The notes: a model not told the origin generated them from the letters alone. Numbered from the stretch's first letter, positions 1-8,837 are shown. The stretch: DNA of 64,000 nt from Bacillus sp. PAMC26568 (GCF_014235785.1 NZ_CP060137.1:124001-188000), one strand, 5' to 3'. Numbers and translations are program-made.

Positions 1-267
1 CACCATGGCGCTACAATGCAGTCTAGTGCAATGTGGTCTGGATTCTTCATATTGGCAGGAACCCATGGACTTCACGTCTCTTTGGGGATATTCTGGATCA
101 CCTTCATCTTATTGCAAGTAAAGAAACGCGGCTTAACTCCGCAAACATCAGCGAAGCTCTTTATTTCCAGCCTTTATTGGCATTTCCTTGATGTTATCTG
201 GATTTTCATCTTTACAGGAGTATATCTGCTCCTAATGATGGGAGGATTAAGTCCACATGGCCACTAA
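1..267 (+). CDS. qoxC: Quinol oxidase subunit III, C-terminal part (QoxC)
   Basis: This is the 3' end of a gene that begins before the window; the frame is open from base 1 and ends at TAA 265-267. The product is a membrane subunit of the aa3-type menaquinol oxidase, belonging to the heme-copper oxidase subunit III family. The visible part holds two membrane segments, with the family-typical 'THGLHVSLG' stretch and '[13 protein letters not shown]' near the C-terminus. It overlaps qoxD by 11 bp, as expected for translational coupling in qoxABCD. The assignment rests on family motifs together with the qoxD and ywcE neighbours. Confidence 0.93.
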   Translation, partial: HHGATMQSSAMWSGFFILAGTHGLHVSLGIFWITFILLQVKKRGLTPQTSAKLFISSLYWHFLDVIWIFIFTGVYLLLMMGGLSPHGH

Positions 268-574
268 TCAGCAAAAAACAGTACAGGTAGCAGATCACAA
301 TCACTTCCCATGGACTCATGTCATAGGGTTTGTTTCCTCTATTGTCTTAACACTAATTGCACTATGGATCGGATTATATACGAACTTTGCTTTATCTGTG
401 AAAATAGCCGTTGTTTTCACTTTGGCTTTCATACAGGCAGGTATTCAGTTATTTATGTTTATGCATATGACAGAATCAAGCAGCGGACGAGTACAAGTAA
501 TCAATACAGTTTTTGCAATATTTGTTGCTGTGGTAACAGTACTTGGATCTGTATGGGTTATGAACGATCATTAA
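257..574 (+). CDS. qoxD: Quinol oxidase subunit IV (QoxD)
   Basis: A 105-residue protein with three predicted membrane helices and the 'FMFMHM' stretch typical of the bacterial cytochrome c/quinol oxidase subunit IV family (CyoD/QoxD). It is a small accessory subunit of the aa3 menaquinol oxidase in the cytoplasmic membrane. The ATG at 257 lies inside qoxC with GGAGG about 11 bases upstream. The gene closes the qox operon and is followed at once by a strong terminator. The start is slightly uncertain because of the long spacing; the identity is firm from context. Confidence 0.92.
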   Translation: MATNQQKTVQVADHNHFPWTHVIGFVSSIVLTLIALWIGLYTNFALSVKIAVVFTLAFIQAGIQLFMFMHMTESSSGRVQVINTVFAIFVAVVTVLGSVWVMNDH

Positions 575-586
575 AGTTTAAAATGC

Positions 587-624
587 AAAACACCCTGGCA
601 TTATATGGCCAGGGTGTTTTTTCG
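587..624 (+). terminator. Terminator of the qox operon
   Basis: A 13-bp perfect inverted repeat (587-599 with 608-620) is followed by a T-rich tail. It sits 12 bases after the qoxD stop. A-rich sequence on the other side could also let it end ywcE transcripts on the opposite strand. Confidence 0.88.
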
Positions 625-631
625 TCTTTTC

Positions 632-916
632 TTATTTAATAATATTTAGATTGCTTTTAGGATCAGCTTTTCTTTTAATCACTGGTTTTGCATAAATTAA
701 GTAAGCAGCAACATGTGCAAAAACAAGATTAATAACGAAAAGTGAAACGCCAATTACGTGCATCGCCATCGTTAAATCCATTGTTGCATACATGCCGAAG
801 TATACCCACAGCAATAAAATAAACGGTATATGAAGAAGTGCCAGGTTTTTTCTCTGATCCCATAAGAATAACGGGGTTGCACTTACAATAAGTAAATATA
901 CGAAAAATACATCCAT
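632..916 (-). CDS. ywcE: Spore morphogenesis/germination membrane protein YwcE
   Basis: A 94-residue, three-helix membrane protein starting MDVFFVYLL. It resembles B. subtilis YwcE, a holin-like protein needed for normal spore structure and germination that also lies next to qoxD there. Helices cover roughly residues 2-17, 27-46 and 52-75, followed by a basic tail. A good Shine-Dalgarno (AAGGGAG) precedes the ATG at 916. It is convergent with qoxD and shares the terminator region. Identification combines position and sequence similarity recalled from the family. Confidence 0.87.
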   Translation of the reverse strand: MDVFFVYLLIVSATPLFLWDQRKNLALLHIPFILLLWVYFGMYATMDLTMAMHVIGVSLFVINLVFAHVAAYLIYAKPVIKRKADPKSNLNIIK

Positions 917-944
917 TTTAAAACAACTCCCTTTTTATTATCCG

Positions 945-958
945 TGTGAACGCTTACA
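945..958. promoter_or_regulatory. cre-like site (possible CcpA operator)
   Basis: TGTGAACGCTTACA matches 13 of 14 positions of the consensus TGWAANCGNTNWCA. It lies 29 bases upstream of the ywcE start, in the 367-bp gap between ywcE and the ATP-grasp gene. A weaker similar sequence lies at 991-1004. Whether it controls ywcE is inference. Confidence 0.35.
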
Positions 959-1211
959 GTTTATTAAATGTGACAAACAAGAAAACAATTTGTGAACGTT
1001 TTGTTACAATTAGTATATCACATCAGACTTAAAATTCCAGTACTTCTAACTATTTCTTTTTATTATTTTTAGAAAATACTGATAAATTCGCTGCCTATAT
1101 TTATTTTTTCGTTTATCCAGGTTCACCTATTTATAAAATCTCCACACTCACATTCCAAAATAACCTTTTATCTTATAAAAAATTGATATTTTAACTTCTT
1201 GAATTCATTAA

Positions 1212-1241
1212 TTGACAGATAATTGATCGCTATAGTAGGAT
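1212..1241 (+). promoter_or_regulatory. Probable sigma-A promoter for the ATP-grasp gene
   Basis: A perfect -35 TTGACA (1212-1217) is followed after 18 bases by TAGGAT (1236-1241). The start codon lies 42 bases beyond. The rest of the gap from 917 is AT-rich and shows no convincing reading frame. Confidence 0.5.
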
Positions 1242-1283
1242 TACACTAATTTAATCAATCAAGCCTGAGTGGGGGATCTCAAA

Positions 1284-2231
1284 ATGAGTAAAGTTTACAT
1301 TTTACATGAAAACAAAGAGTGGACCGATCATCTTACGAAAAGATTGGACGAACTTGATGTGCCATATGAAGAATGGCACTTGGATCAAGGTATGGTAAAT
1401 ATTTCGGAAAAACCGCCAGAAGGGGTTTTTTACAATCGAATGAGTGCCTCCTCTCATACGCGGGGCAACCGATTTGCACCTGAGCTAACAGCCTCTGTGC
1501 TTTCCTGGCTGGAAAGACATAATCGGAAGGTCTTTAATGGAAGCCGGGCCATTTCGCTTGAGGTAAGCAAGGTTGCTCAATATATGACATTAAATGAACA
1601 TGGCATTAAAACGCCAAAAACAATTGCTGCTGTTGGCAAAGAAGCCATTTTGAAAGCTGCAGAAGAGTTTGAAGGTCAGCCGTTTATAACCAAGCATAAC
1701 CGGGCAGGGAAGGGACTTGGGGTGCAGCTATTCCATTCAATAGAGGCCTTGAAGCAATATGTAGAAGGTCCAAGTTTCGAGGAACCGGTTGACGGTATTA
1801 CATTAATCCAGCAGTATATTCAAGCTCCAGAGCCTTATATTACACGCTGCGAGTTCGTAAATGGCAAGTTTCTTTACGCCGTGCGTGTCGATACGTCTGA
1901 AGGCTTTGAACTTTGTCCTGCGGATGCATGCCAAATTGGAGATTTATTCTGTCCGGTTGGAGAAGAATTACCTGAAAAACCAAAGTTTCAAATTGTAGAA
2001 GGGTTCAATGAATCAATTATTTCTCAATACGAAAACATGCTCGAAGCAAACAATATTAAGGTGGCCGGAATTGAATTCATTCGAGATGAAAAAGGAACAA
2101 TTTATACCTATGATATAAACACAAATACAAACTACAACGGGGATGCTGAAGCAGCAGCAGGAAAATATGGAATGCTCGAAATCGCAAAGCTACTTAAAGC
2201 AGAGCTTGAGAAAACGACTGTATTGGTTTAG
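1284..2231 (+). CDS. RimK-like ATP-grasp family protein
   Basis: A 315-residue protein of the ATP-grasp superfamily, whose members join a carboxylate to an amine or thiol through an acyl-phosphate. Visible features are 'FITKHNRAGKGLGVQLF' (the lysine and glycine-rich ATP loop, about residues 138-154), 'LIQQYI' and the Mg-binding 'YDINTNTNYN' near residues 277-286. The ATG at 1284 is chosen over an in-frame GTG at 1269 because GGGGGAT at 1271-1277 would be its ribosome binding site. It is monocistronic between its own promoter and terminator. The substrate is unknown; an amino acid or glutamate ligase role is only inference. Confidence 0.75.
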   Translation: MSKVYILHENKEWTDHLTKRLDELDVPYEEWHLDQGMVNISEKPPEGVFYNRMSASSHTRGNRFAPELTASVLSWLERHNRKVFNGSRAISLEVSKVAQYMTLNEHGIKTPKTIAAVGKEAILKAAEEFEGQPFITKHNRAGKGLGVQLFHSIEALKQYVEGPSFEEPVDGITLIQQYIQAPEPYITRCEFVNGKFLYAVRVDTSEGFELCPADACQIGDLFCPVGEELPEKPKFQIVEGFNESIISQYENMLEANNIKVAGIEFIRDEKGTIYTYDINTNTNYNGDAEAAAGKYGMLEIAKLLKAELEKTTVLV

Positions 2232-2265
2232 TATTTATTAAAGATTGAATAACTAAAAGCAGCTA

Positions 2266-2293
2266 AAAAGGAGCGGAATTTCGCTCCTTTTTT
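2266..2293 (+). terminator. Rho-independent terminator after the ATP-grasp gene
   Basis: Inverted repeat AAAAGGAGCG / CGCTCCTTTT with a 6-base loop, followed by a T run. Confidence 0.88.
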
Positions 2294-2337
2294 CATTTGG
2301 ATTGTTAACGATAACTAAAATCTACTCTAAATCTATT

Positions 2338-2678
2338 CTAATCTCTGGTCCCTCCCATAAAATATTCACTTTCCTCTTTAAAAACTAAGGAAAGACCTGA
2401 AGGCTTATCCGGCAAAGGCGGTGACACAATAAATGTGTGGGTGTAATGTCCTCATAATGTTCTCCTATCTGCAAATCCCAAAAATGTCGATTGCGAAAAT
2501 GCCGACTATGGATCATTTCATCGTCAGTTTCTTCCTCCCAATCAATGTGAAAATGGACAACACTCGCATTTTCGTATTGTCGAATAAAGGTCATGGTATA
2601 AATATGGTCATCTAATTCTACTGATTTTAATATTGGCAAATGTTTTCGAAATCCATTTGGCTTACATCTCCTAATCAT
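2338..2678 (-). pseudogene. Frameshifted hypothetical protein gene
   Basis: An open frame runs from ATG 2678 to a TAG at 2385 (97 codons) with a sensible acidic/aromatic middle ('SVVHFHIDWEEETDDEM'), but its last 15 residues look like noise. Shifting by one base near 2445-2450 gives a more natural tail ('HTFIVSPPLPDKPSGLSLVF', then a further short acidic stretch) ending at TAG 2338-2340. I therefore read it as one gene of about 113 codons with a single-base indel. The upstream ribosome binding site is poor, and AGGAG occurs just inside the frame, so the 5' end may also be damaged. No family is recognised. A sequencing error is possible. Confidence 0.45.
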
Positions 2679-2759
2679 TCAATTCGATAAGCATCCAAAA
2701 ATTCTCTTTTATAAAACGAAAAAGAAGAACCATTCCTGAGAAAGGGCCTTCTGTCTTTC

Positions 2760-4100
2760 TTAAAATAAAAGATGCGCAATCCCAACTATGATTGGAAGGG
2801 TAATCAATGTGCGTAGCAAGAAGATAATGACTAAGTCTTTAAAGGAAACTGGGATTTTAGATCCAAGCAGCAGTCCGCCGACTTCAGACATATAAATAAG
2901 CTGAGTAACAGATACACAAGCTATGATAAATCTGGTCATTTCACTCGTAATTTCACTTGCTAAAACAGTGGGAAGGAACATATCCGCAAATCCGACGACA
3001 AGAGTTTTGGATGCTTCCTTTGCTTCAGGTATTTGCATCAATTCCAGCAAGGGAATAAATGGCATTCCGAGCCAGTCAAAAACGGGGGTGAATTCCGCTA
3101 CCATTAAGGCCAGTGTCCCTAAAGCCATTACGATTGGAGCAACGCCCATCCACATATCAAGAATATTTTTGGCACCATCTTTGAAGAAAGAAAGTACACT
3201 TTTATTCTTGTCGGCCTGCTCCAGAGCCTGTTTGTATCCCCAGCTAAATGGTGTATATCCTTCAGGGACCGTTTCGGCTATTTTTTCATCTTGGCTATTA
3301 TAGTAAGTATCATGCTTTGTAGATAATGGGGGAATTCTTGGCAGCACTAAAGCTGCAATAATTCCTGCAAAGGTTACCGTTAAATAAAATGGAACAAACA
3401 TGTGTCCTAGTTTCACCTGTGAAATGACGACTAGACTGAAGGTAATCGATACAACAGAAAAGCTAGTCCCAATGATCGCAGCTTCGCGTTTTGTATAGAA
3501 TCCTTCTTCATATTGCTTACTTGTAAGCAATACACCAATCGTTCCATCTCCTAGCCAGGAAGCAACACAATCGATGGAAGACCTGCCAGGCAGTCTGAAT
3601 ACAGGCCTCATAAATTTAGCGAGCAGCGATCCGAAAAGCTCAAGCAATCCGAAATTCAGCAATAACGGCAATAATAATCCTGCAAAAAAGAATACAGAAA
3701 ATAAAATAGGAAGAAGATCGTTTAATAGAAGTCCTCCTGTATTTTCAGACCAGATCCATTCAGGTCCTATCTTGAATAAGGCAAGTACAGCAAAGATAGC
3801 TCCAAGCAGTCTCGCAATGACCCAAATCATAGGGACATCAAACAGCGTTGTAAAGAATGGGCTTCTTTTGACAAAATCAGGTTTTGCTGCCTTTGCTAAA
3901 AGAGTGCCTGCTAAAGTTAGAATGATAATGACTGTCATTATGGCAGGCAGGAAATCTCCAAGCGCTTTCTGCAGGATACCAGAGAGAATAGCAATCGGGA
4001 TTGTTACATCGCCGTTGTATTTTATTGGCACCATAAATAATAAAATCCCTAATAAGGAAGGGATGATGAATTTTACTGTGTTTTTAGTCTGTGAATTCAA
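2760..4100 (-). CDS. YjiH-family membrane protein with nucleoside-recognition (Gate) domain
   Basis: A 446-residue polytopic membrane protein resembling the YjiH family. These carry the Gate (nucleoside recognition) domain also seen in spore-maturation proteins SpmA/SpmB and concentrative nucleoside transporters. About ten hydrophobic helices are visible, and 'SWLGDGTIGVLLTSKQYEEGFYTKREAAIIGTSF'-type sequence spans the Gate region near the middle (34 residues, first part SWLGDGTIGVLL). The start is taken as TTG at 4100 (MNSQTKNTVKF), because AGGAGAA lies six bases upstream; a longer ATG frame would place that site inside the gene. Substrate and direction of transport are unknown. It is divergent from nfrA. 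Confidence 0.75.
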   Translation of the reverse strand: MNSQTKNTVKFIIPSLLGILLFMVPIKYNGDVTIPIAILSGILQKALGDFLPAIMTVIIILTLAGTLLAKAAKPDFVKRSPFFTTLFDVPMIWVIARLLGAIFAVLALFKIGPEWIWSENTGGLLLNDLLPILFSVFFFAGLLLPLLLNFGLLELFGSLLAKFMRPVFRLPGRSSIDCVASWLGDGTIGVLLTSKQYEEGFYTKREAAIIGTSFSVVSITFSLVVISQVKLGHMFVPFYLTVTFAGIIAALVLPRIPPLSTKHDTYYNSQDEKIAETVPEGYTPFSWGYKQALEQADKNKSVLSFFKDGAKNILDMWMGVAPIVMALGTLALMVAEFTPVFDWLGMPFIPLLELMQIPEAKEASKTLVVGFADMFLPTVLASEITSEMTRFIIACVSVTQLIYMSEVGGLLLGSKIPVSFKDLVIIFLLRTLITLPIIVGIAHLLF

Positions 4101-4303
4101 TAGAAGTTCTCCTAACATATAATACATATTTATGTAACGTGTGTTATTTTAATGCAATTTGACAAAAATGCCAATGCCTTTTTGAAAATTACCTGTTTTT
4201 TCTGGTATACAATACCCATATATAGATGTTCATAATCCTATAATCTGCAATTGCATTAAAAGTTAGGTAAGATGGATAAAACGTTTATAAAGGAGTTTTG
4301 ATG

Positions 4304-5053
4304 ATGAATAAAGTAATTGATACTATTTTATCCCACCGATCGATTCGAAAGTTCGAAAATAAGACACTGAGTGATGAACAGATTAAAGTTATTGTTGAGT
4401 GTGCCCAAGCAGCTTCTACATCCAGCTTTATTCAGGCTTATTCCATCATTGGTGTGAAAAATCAGAACACGAAGCAAAGGCTGGCTGAACTGGCAGGAAA
4501 TCAGCCTTATGTTGCTGAAAATGGCCACTTCTTTATATTTTGTGCTGATTTGCACCGCCATGAGGTAGTTGCCGAAATGGAGGGAGCGAACATAAACGAG
4601 ACACTTGAAAGTACTGAAAAATTTATGGTCGCTTCCATAGATGCCGCACTTGCAGCCCAAAATGCTGTGATAGCAGCTGAATCTATGGGTCTTGGGGCTG
4701 TTTACATAGGAGGACTGCGTAATAACTTAAATGACGTTTGTGACCTTCTGAAAACTCCTAAGAGAGTCATTCCTCTATTTGGAGTTGCTGTCGGCTATCC
4801 TGATCAAAACCCGGATCAAAAACCGAGACTTCAGCCAGAACATATCTATCATGAGGACACATATGAATCTGATCATGATACGTACAAGCAGCAATTAGAT
4901 GCTTATAATCGCCTCATCTCGTCTTATTATCATGAACGGACTAAAGGGAAAAGAACAGATACCTGGTCAAGCCAAATGGCAGCCATGCTATCTAAACCGA
5001 CAAGAATGTATATGAAAGAATTTGTTGAATCAAAAGGGTTTAATAAAAGATAA
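4304..5053 (+). CDS. nfrA: NADPH-dependent FMN reductase / nitroreductase NfrA
   Basis: A 249-residue flavoprotein of the nitroreductase superfamily, equal in length to B. subtilis NfrA (YwcG) and closely similar in 'HRSIRKF', 'QAASTSSFIQAYSIIGV' and 'NGHFFIFCADL'. Such enzymes bind FMN, dimerise, and reduce flavins, nitro compounds and quinones with NADPH. Of three in-frame starts, ATG 4304 fits both homology (MNxxIxTIL) and spacing of 8 bases from AAGGAG at 4290-4295. A possible promoter TTGAAA-18-TATACA lies at 4181-4210. In B. subtilis nfrA also lies near ywcE/qox, though rodA, which lies between them there, is missing here. Confidence 0.93.
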   Translation: MNKVIDTILSHRSIRKFENKTLSDEQIKVIVECAQAASTSSFIQAYSIIGVKNQNTKQRLAELAGNQPYVAENGHFFIFCADLHRHEVVAEMEGANINETLESTEKFMVASIDAALAAQNAVIAAESMGLGAVYIGGLRNNLNDVCDLLKTPKRVIPLFGVAVGYPDQNPDQKPRLQPEHIYHEDTYESDHDTYKQQLDAYNRLISSYYHERTKGKRTDTWSSQMAAMLSKPTRMYMKEFVESKGFNKR

Positions 5054-5113
5054 GCCGGGAAAACTTACTGCGAATGGAAATATTTAAAGCGAATTAAAAG
5101 GAGCGGTGAAAAA

Positions 5114-5788
5114 ATGGCAGAAAAAATACTCGTTGTCGTTACAACAGCAGATAAAATAACAGATGATCATAAAACTGGACTTTGGCTCTCAGAATTTGCA
5201 GAACCATATATGGAGTTCACAAATTACGGATATGAAGTCACAACTGCAAGTCCAAAGGGAGGAAACATTCCTCTTGATCCAAACAGCTTAGAAGGCGGGC
5301 AGCCTATGGAATGGTCAGAGGCAATCAGCCAGCTGAAAGAAACTGAAGTATTAGATCAAATCGACGGAGAAGAGTATGCAGCTATCTTTCTTCCTGGGGG
5401 ACATGGCACCATGTTCGATTTCCCGGCTAATCAAAAATTGCAGGAATTAATCGTTCATTTCGCTGAATCAGACAAAGTAATAGGAGCCGTATGCCATGGA
5501 CCTGCAGGGTTTGCAGGACCAGTTCTATCAAATGGAAAGCCTTTTGTGGAAGGGAGAAAATTGACTGGCTTCACAAATGAGGAGGAAGCAGATACGGGAT
5601 TAGATCAATTCATGCCTTTTCTATTGGAGACAAAGCTGACAGAGCTTGGGGCTAAGTTTATTACAACTCCAAAATTCACAGATCATGTCGAAGTGGATGG
5701 AAAGCTGGTTACCGGACAAAATCCGCAATCCAGTGTAAATACGGCTAAAGAATTTATCCGTGTCTTAACGCAGATTAACGGAAAGTAA
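5114..5788 (+). CDS. DJ-1/PfpI (Hsp31-like) family protein
   Basis: A 224-residue class I glutamine-amidotransferase-like protein of the DJ-1/PfpI superfamily. The nucleophile elbow 'AVCHGPAG' puts the reactive cysteine at residue 127, next to His128, and 'SEFAEPY' (residues 26-32) supplies the family glutamate. Length and the early acidic segment match Hsp31/HchA-like members, which are described as glyoxalase III or deglycase/chaperone proteins. GGAG lies about 10 bases before the ATG. It may be read through from nfrA (60-bp gap) and ends at its own terminator. The exact substrate cannot be told from sequence. Confidence 0.83.
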   Translation: MAEKILVVVTTADKITDDHKTGLWLSEFAEPYMEFTNYGYEVTTASPKGGNIPLDPNSLEGGQPMEWSEAISQLKETEVLDQIDGEEYAAIFLPGGHGTMFDFPANQKLQELIVHFAESDKVIGAVCHGPAGFAGPVLSNGKPFVEGRKLTGFTNEEEADTGLDQFMPFLLETKLTELGAKFITTPKFTDHVEVDGKLVTGQNPQSSVNTAKEFIRVLTQINGK

Positions 5789-5840
5789 GATTCCAGTTTA
5801 AGACGACTAAGACTAAGATATTCTGTGAATAATGTGCTGA

Positions 5841-5865
5841 AAAAGACCTTAATAGGTCTTTTTTT
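5841..5865 (+). terminator. Terminator after the DJ-1 family gene
   Basis: AAAAGACCT / AGGTCTTTT with a 4-base loop, continued by a T run. Confidence 0.88.
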
Positions 5866-5874
5866 GTTGCATTA

Positions 5875-5890
5875 TGTTCCACGTGGAACT
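5875..5890. promoter_or_regulatory. parS-like palindrome (possible ParB/Spo0J site)
   Basis: TGTTCCACGTGGAACT matches the Bacillus parS consensus TGTTNCACGTGAAACA at 14 of 16 positions and contains the perfect 14-bp palindrome GTTCCACGTGGAAC. It lies between a terminator and the Lrp gene. The corresponding B. subtilis region is within the origin-proximal part that carries parS sites. ParB binding is inferred, and the two mismatches weaken it. Confidence 0.5.
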
Positions 5891-6017
5891 TTTTTTGAGG
5901 AACAATGGAAACCTTTAGTACAGAAACAAATATATTTTGACAAACTTTTCAGAAAAAGTCTAATTTGATTTATAATCATGGTATACAATGATTTCACAAA
6001 AAATGGGGTGATACGGA

Positions 6018-6467
6018 TTGAAGATTGATGAAATCGATCGAAAGATAATAAAACTGCTAACAGACAATGGCCGCTTATCATATGTAGAAATCGGAAAAGA
6101 ATTAGAACTGTCCAGAGTTGCTGTGAGGGAGCGGGTTAATCAATTAATGAATGCCGGTGTTATCGAAAGGTTCACGGTTGTGGTTAATTCTGAAAAAGTT
6201 GGAAAAGCTGTGTCAGCTTTTTTTGAGGTAGATTGCGAGCCAGCCTTTTTAATAGAAGTTGCTCAAACACTGGCAGACAATCCAAAGGTTGCAAGCTGCT
6301 ATCAAATGACAGGACCAAGCACTCTGCATATGCATGTTCTAGTTGAGGATTTCACCGCTCTTGAAAAATTTATTAATCATGAATTATACGCGTTAGAGGG
6401 AATAACGAGAGTAGAAAGCCATATCTTGCTGCGAAGGTTTAAAAGCCGGAATGGTTTAAAATTGTAG
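6018..6467 (+). CDS. ywrC: Lrp/AsnC-family transcriptional regulator (YwrC-like)
   Basis: A 149-residue Lrp/AsnC regulator. The N-terminal helix-turn-helix covers about residues 5-50 ('LSYVEIGKELELSRVAVRERVNQL'-type, first part LSYVEIGKELELS), followed by the alpha/beta RAM ligand domain. The TTG start at 6018 is preceded by GGGGTGAT at good distance. Downstream lie a gamma-glutamyltransferase-like gene and two half-size chromate transporter genes, the same gene set as ywrC-ywrD-ywrB-ywrA of B. subtilis, where YwrC controls the transporter. The orthology is inferred mainly from this context. Confidence 0.8.
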   Translation: MKIDEIDRKIIKLLTDNGRLSYVEIGKELELSRVAVRERVNQLMNAGVIERFTVVVNSEKVGKAVSAFFEVDCEPAFLIEVAQTLADNPKVASCYQMTGPSTLHMHVLVEDFTALEKFINHELYALEGITRVESHILLRRFKSRNGLKL

Positions 6468-6641
6468 ATTGCTTCATTAGTATCATTTTTTATTTTATGT
6501 AAAAAGATTGAATATTTAACTTATTCAGAGATAATCGAAACTAACATGATGTTTTTACAAATGTAAATTGATTTTATCAAAATACTTAACAAAAGGATAG
6601 ATTTTGGTACATATAAATACATTATGAAGGAGAGAGGTTCC

Positions 6642-8248
6642 ATGCACTTTGATTATCTAAATCACCCATACCCATCGCAAAGACAGACCATATTTGCGAA
6701 AAATGGAATGGTTGCTACTTCTCAGCCACTTGCTGAGCAGGTCTTGATATTTTAAAGAAGGGGGGAAATGCAATTGATGCAGCGATTGCCACAGCTGCTG
6801 CGCTTACTGTGCTTGAGCCGACATCTAATGGAATTGGAGGAGATGCATTTGCATTAGTATGGACGAACGGAAGCCTTTACGGTTTGAATGCAAGCGGGCC
6901 TGCTCCTGCATCTCTATCAATTGAAGCTATGAAAGCGAAAGGGTACTATCAGATACCCGCTCATGGCACTGCTCCAATTACAGTTCCTGGTGCACCTTCG
7001 GCATGGACAAAACTATCAAAGCGTTTTGGACGGCTTCCATTTAGAGAGGTTCTTGCTCCAGCTATCGCATTCGCAGAAGAAGGTTATCCTTTAACACCTA
7101 TTCTCGGAAAATATTGGTCTCTTGCTTATGAAAAATATAAAACAGTCCTAACTGGGGACGAATTCGAGGCATGGTTTAAGACATTTGCTCCAGATAACCG
7201 GGCTCCTAAGATTGGAGAAGTTTGGCGTTCCCCGGATCATGCAGCAACTCTTAAGGAAATTGCGGAAACAAACGGAGAAAGCTTTTATCGAGGCAGGTTA
7301 GCTGAAGAAATGACTGCTTTTATTCAAAAACATGGAGGTTACTTGTCAAAAGAAGATCTTGCAGCTTATGAGGCAGAATGGGTCGATCCTATTTCAGTGC
7401 ATTACAAAGGGTATGATATTTGGGAAATTCCCCCTAATGGACAGGGAATTGTAGCTTTGCTTGGATTAAATATTATAAAAAGCATTCCTATTAATGAAAA
7501 GGAAAGTGCGGATACCTATCACAAGCAAATTGAAGCGATGAAACTCGCTTTTACAGATGGGAAAGCATATGTAACAGATCCAAAAGCAATGGAGATGACA
7601 ACAGAAGAGTTATTATCTGAAAGTTATGGAGAAAAAAGGCGGACCGAAATAGGGGATCATGCGATCGAACCGCAGCCCTATAAGCCCGCAAGAGGCGGCA
7701 CCGTTTATTTAGCCGCCGCTGATGGGGAAGGAAACATGGTATCATTCATTCAAAGCAACTACATGGGATTTGGATCCGGTATCGTAATTCCTGGGACAGG
7801 AATCGCAATGCAGAATCGCGGACATGATTTTTCTCTTGATGAAACACATCCAAACGCCTTGAAGCCTGGTAAGAAAACATATCACACAATCATTCCTGGC
7901 TTTATGACAAAGAACAATCAGGCGGTAGGTCCGTTTGGAGTAATGGGAGGATACATGCAGCCGCAAGGGCATATGCAGGTTGTTATGAACACGATCGATT
8001 TTCGCCTGCATCCGCAGGCGGCTCTTGATGCACCGCGCTGGCAATGGATAGAAGGGAAAAAGATCCTTGTAGAGCCTCAATTTCCCTCTCATCTTGCTCA
8101 AGCATTAGCGAGAAAAGGACATCAAGTTCAAATAACAGTTGATACTGGTCAATTTGGACGGGGCCAGATTATTTGGAGAGACGCCGAAACAGGTGTGCTG
8201 ACAGGCGGAACTGAGCCGAGGGCAGATGGATCTATTGCAGCTTGGTAA
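6642..8248 (+). pseudogene. ywrD: Gamma-glutamyltransferase family gene (YwrD-like), frameshifted
   Basis: Translation starts well: AAGGAGAGA then ATG at 6642, and the product reads as a normal GGT N-terminus to 'SQPLAEQ', but it hits TAA at 6753. The rest continues in another frame from about 6742 ('LDILKKGGNAIDAAIATAA') to TAA 8246-8248. Related proteins have 'AEQAGLDIL' at the break; restoring one extra CAGG next to CAGG 6738-6741 repairs the frame exactly. Everything downstream is intact, including 'GGTVYL' with the presumed autoprocessing and nucleophilic threonine (codon 7700-7702) and 'NYMGFGSG'. Full length would be about 536 residues. Either recent inactivation, slippage-based switching or a sequencing error. 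Confidence 0.85.
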
Positions 8249-8273
8249 CTAGAGTAAATGAGGTGATGCAGCT

Positions 8274-8837
8274 ATGTTACAATGGAATATTTTTGTCGCA
8301 TTTTTCAGATCTGGCATGCTTGGATTTGGAGGAGGTCCATCAACCATTCCGCTTGTACATAAGGAAGTGGTAGGACGGTTCAAATGGATGAATGATGAAG
8401 AATTTTCAGATGTTCTGGCTCTGGGAAATACACTTCCCGGCCCAATTGCAACGAAGATGGCTGGTTACATCGGGTATCGGATCGGAGGCTATCTTGGCAT
8501 GCTGAATGCTATAATTGCAACAGTACTTCCAACCGTTTTCCTGATGATTTTTCTTCTGACAACACTAAATGCATACAAAGATGAGGCTTGGGTAAGCGGG
8601 ATGTCTAAAGCTGTATTGCCTGTAGTCGCTGTTATGCTCTTGAGCCTTACATGGGACTTTGCCAAAAAATCAACTCAATCTTACGGCTGGTTTAAAAATA
8701 TCATCATTATGGCAGCTGCCCTTATCTGCATGGAAGTTTTTCATCTGCATCCTGGAATATTAATTGGCATCTTATTGTTATGGGCCATTTTTTATAAACC
8801 AAAAGTGCTTGAGAAAACAAAGGGGACGCAATCATGA
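8274..8837 (+). CDS. ywrB: Chromate transporter, N-terminal-type half (YwrB-like)
   Basis: A 187-residue membrane protein of the short-chain CHR (chromate ion transporter) family, with 'GMLGFGGGPSTIPLVHKEV' near the N-terminus and 'ALGNTLPGPIATKMAGYIGY' after it. Short CHR proteins work as pairs that assemble into one transporter expelling chromate. GAGGTGATG lies upstream of ATG 8274. It overlaps the partner gene by 4 bp (ATGA), so the two are co-translated. Confidence 0.88.
   Translation: MLQWNIFVAFFRSGMLGFGGGPSTIPLVHKEVVGRFKWMNDEEFSDVLALGNTLPGPIATKMAGYIGYRIGGYLGMLNAIIATVLPTVFLMIFLLTTLNAYKDEAWVSGMSKAVLPVVAVMLLSLTWDFAKKSTQSYGWFKNIIIMAAALICMEVFHLHPGILIGILLLWAIFYKPKVLEKTKGTQS

Noticed and set aside
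991..1010. Rex or Fnr site in the ywcE upstream region
   Set aside because: TTGTGAAC...GTTACAA resembles a Rex box, but the half-site spacing is two bases too long and one arm is mismatched.
2923..4122. Plus-strand frames of 126 and 182 codons opposite the yjiH-like gene
   Set aside because: Antisense shadows of a clear membrane-protein gene; no start signals and Ser/Asn-rich composition typical of reversed frames.
5937..5976. TTGACA...TATAAT as the Lrp-gene promoter
   Set aside because: The two hexamers are 28 bases apart, too far for one promoter; no single pairing was convincing.
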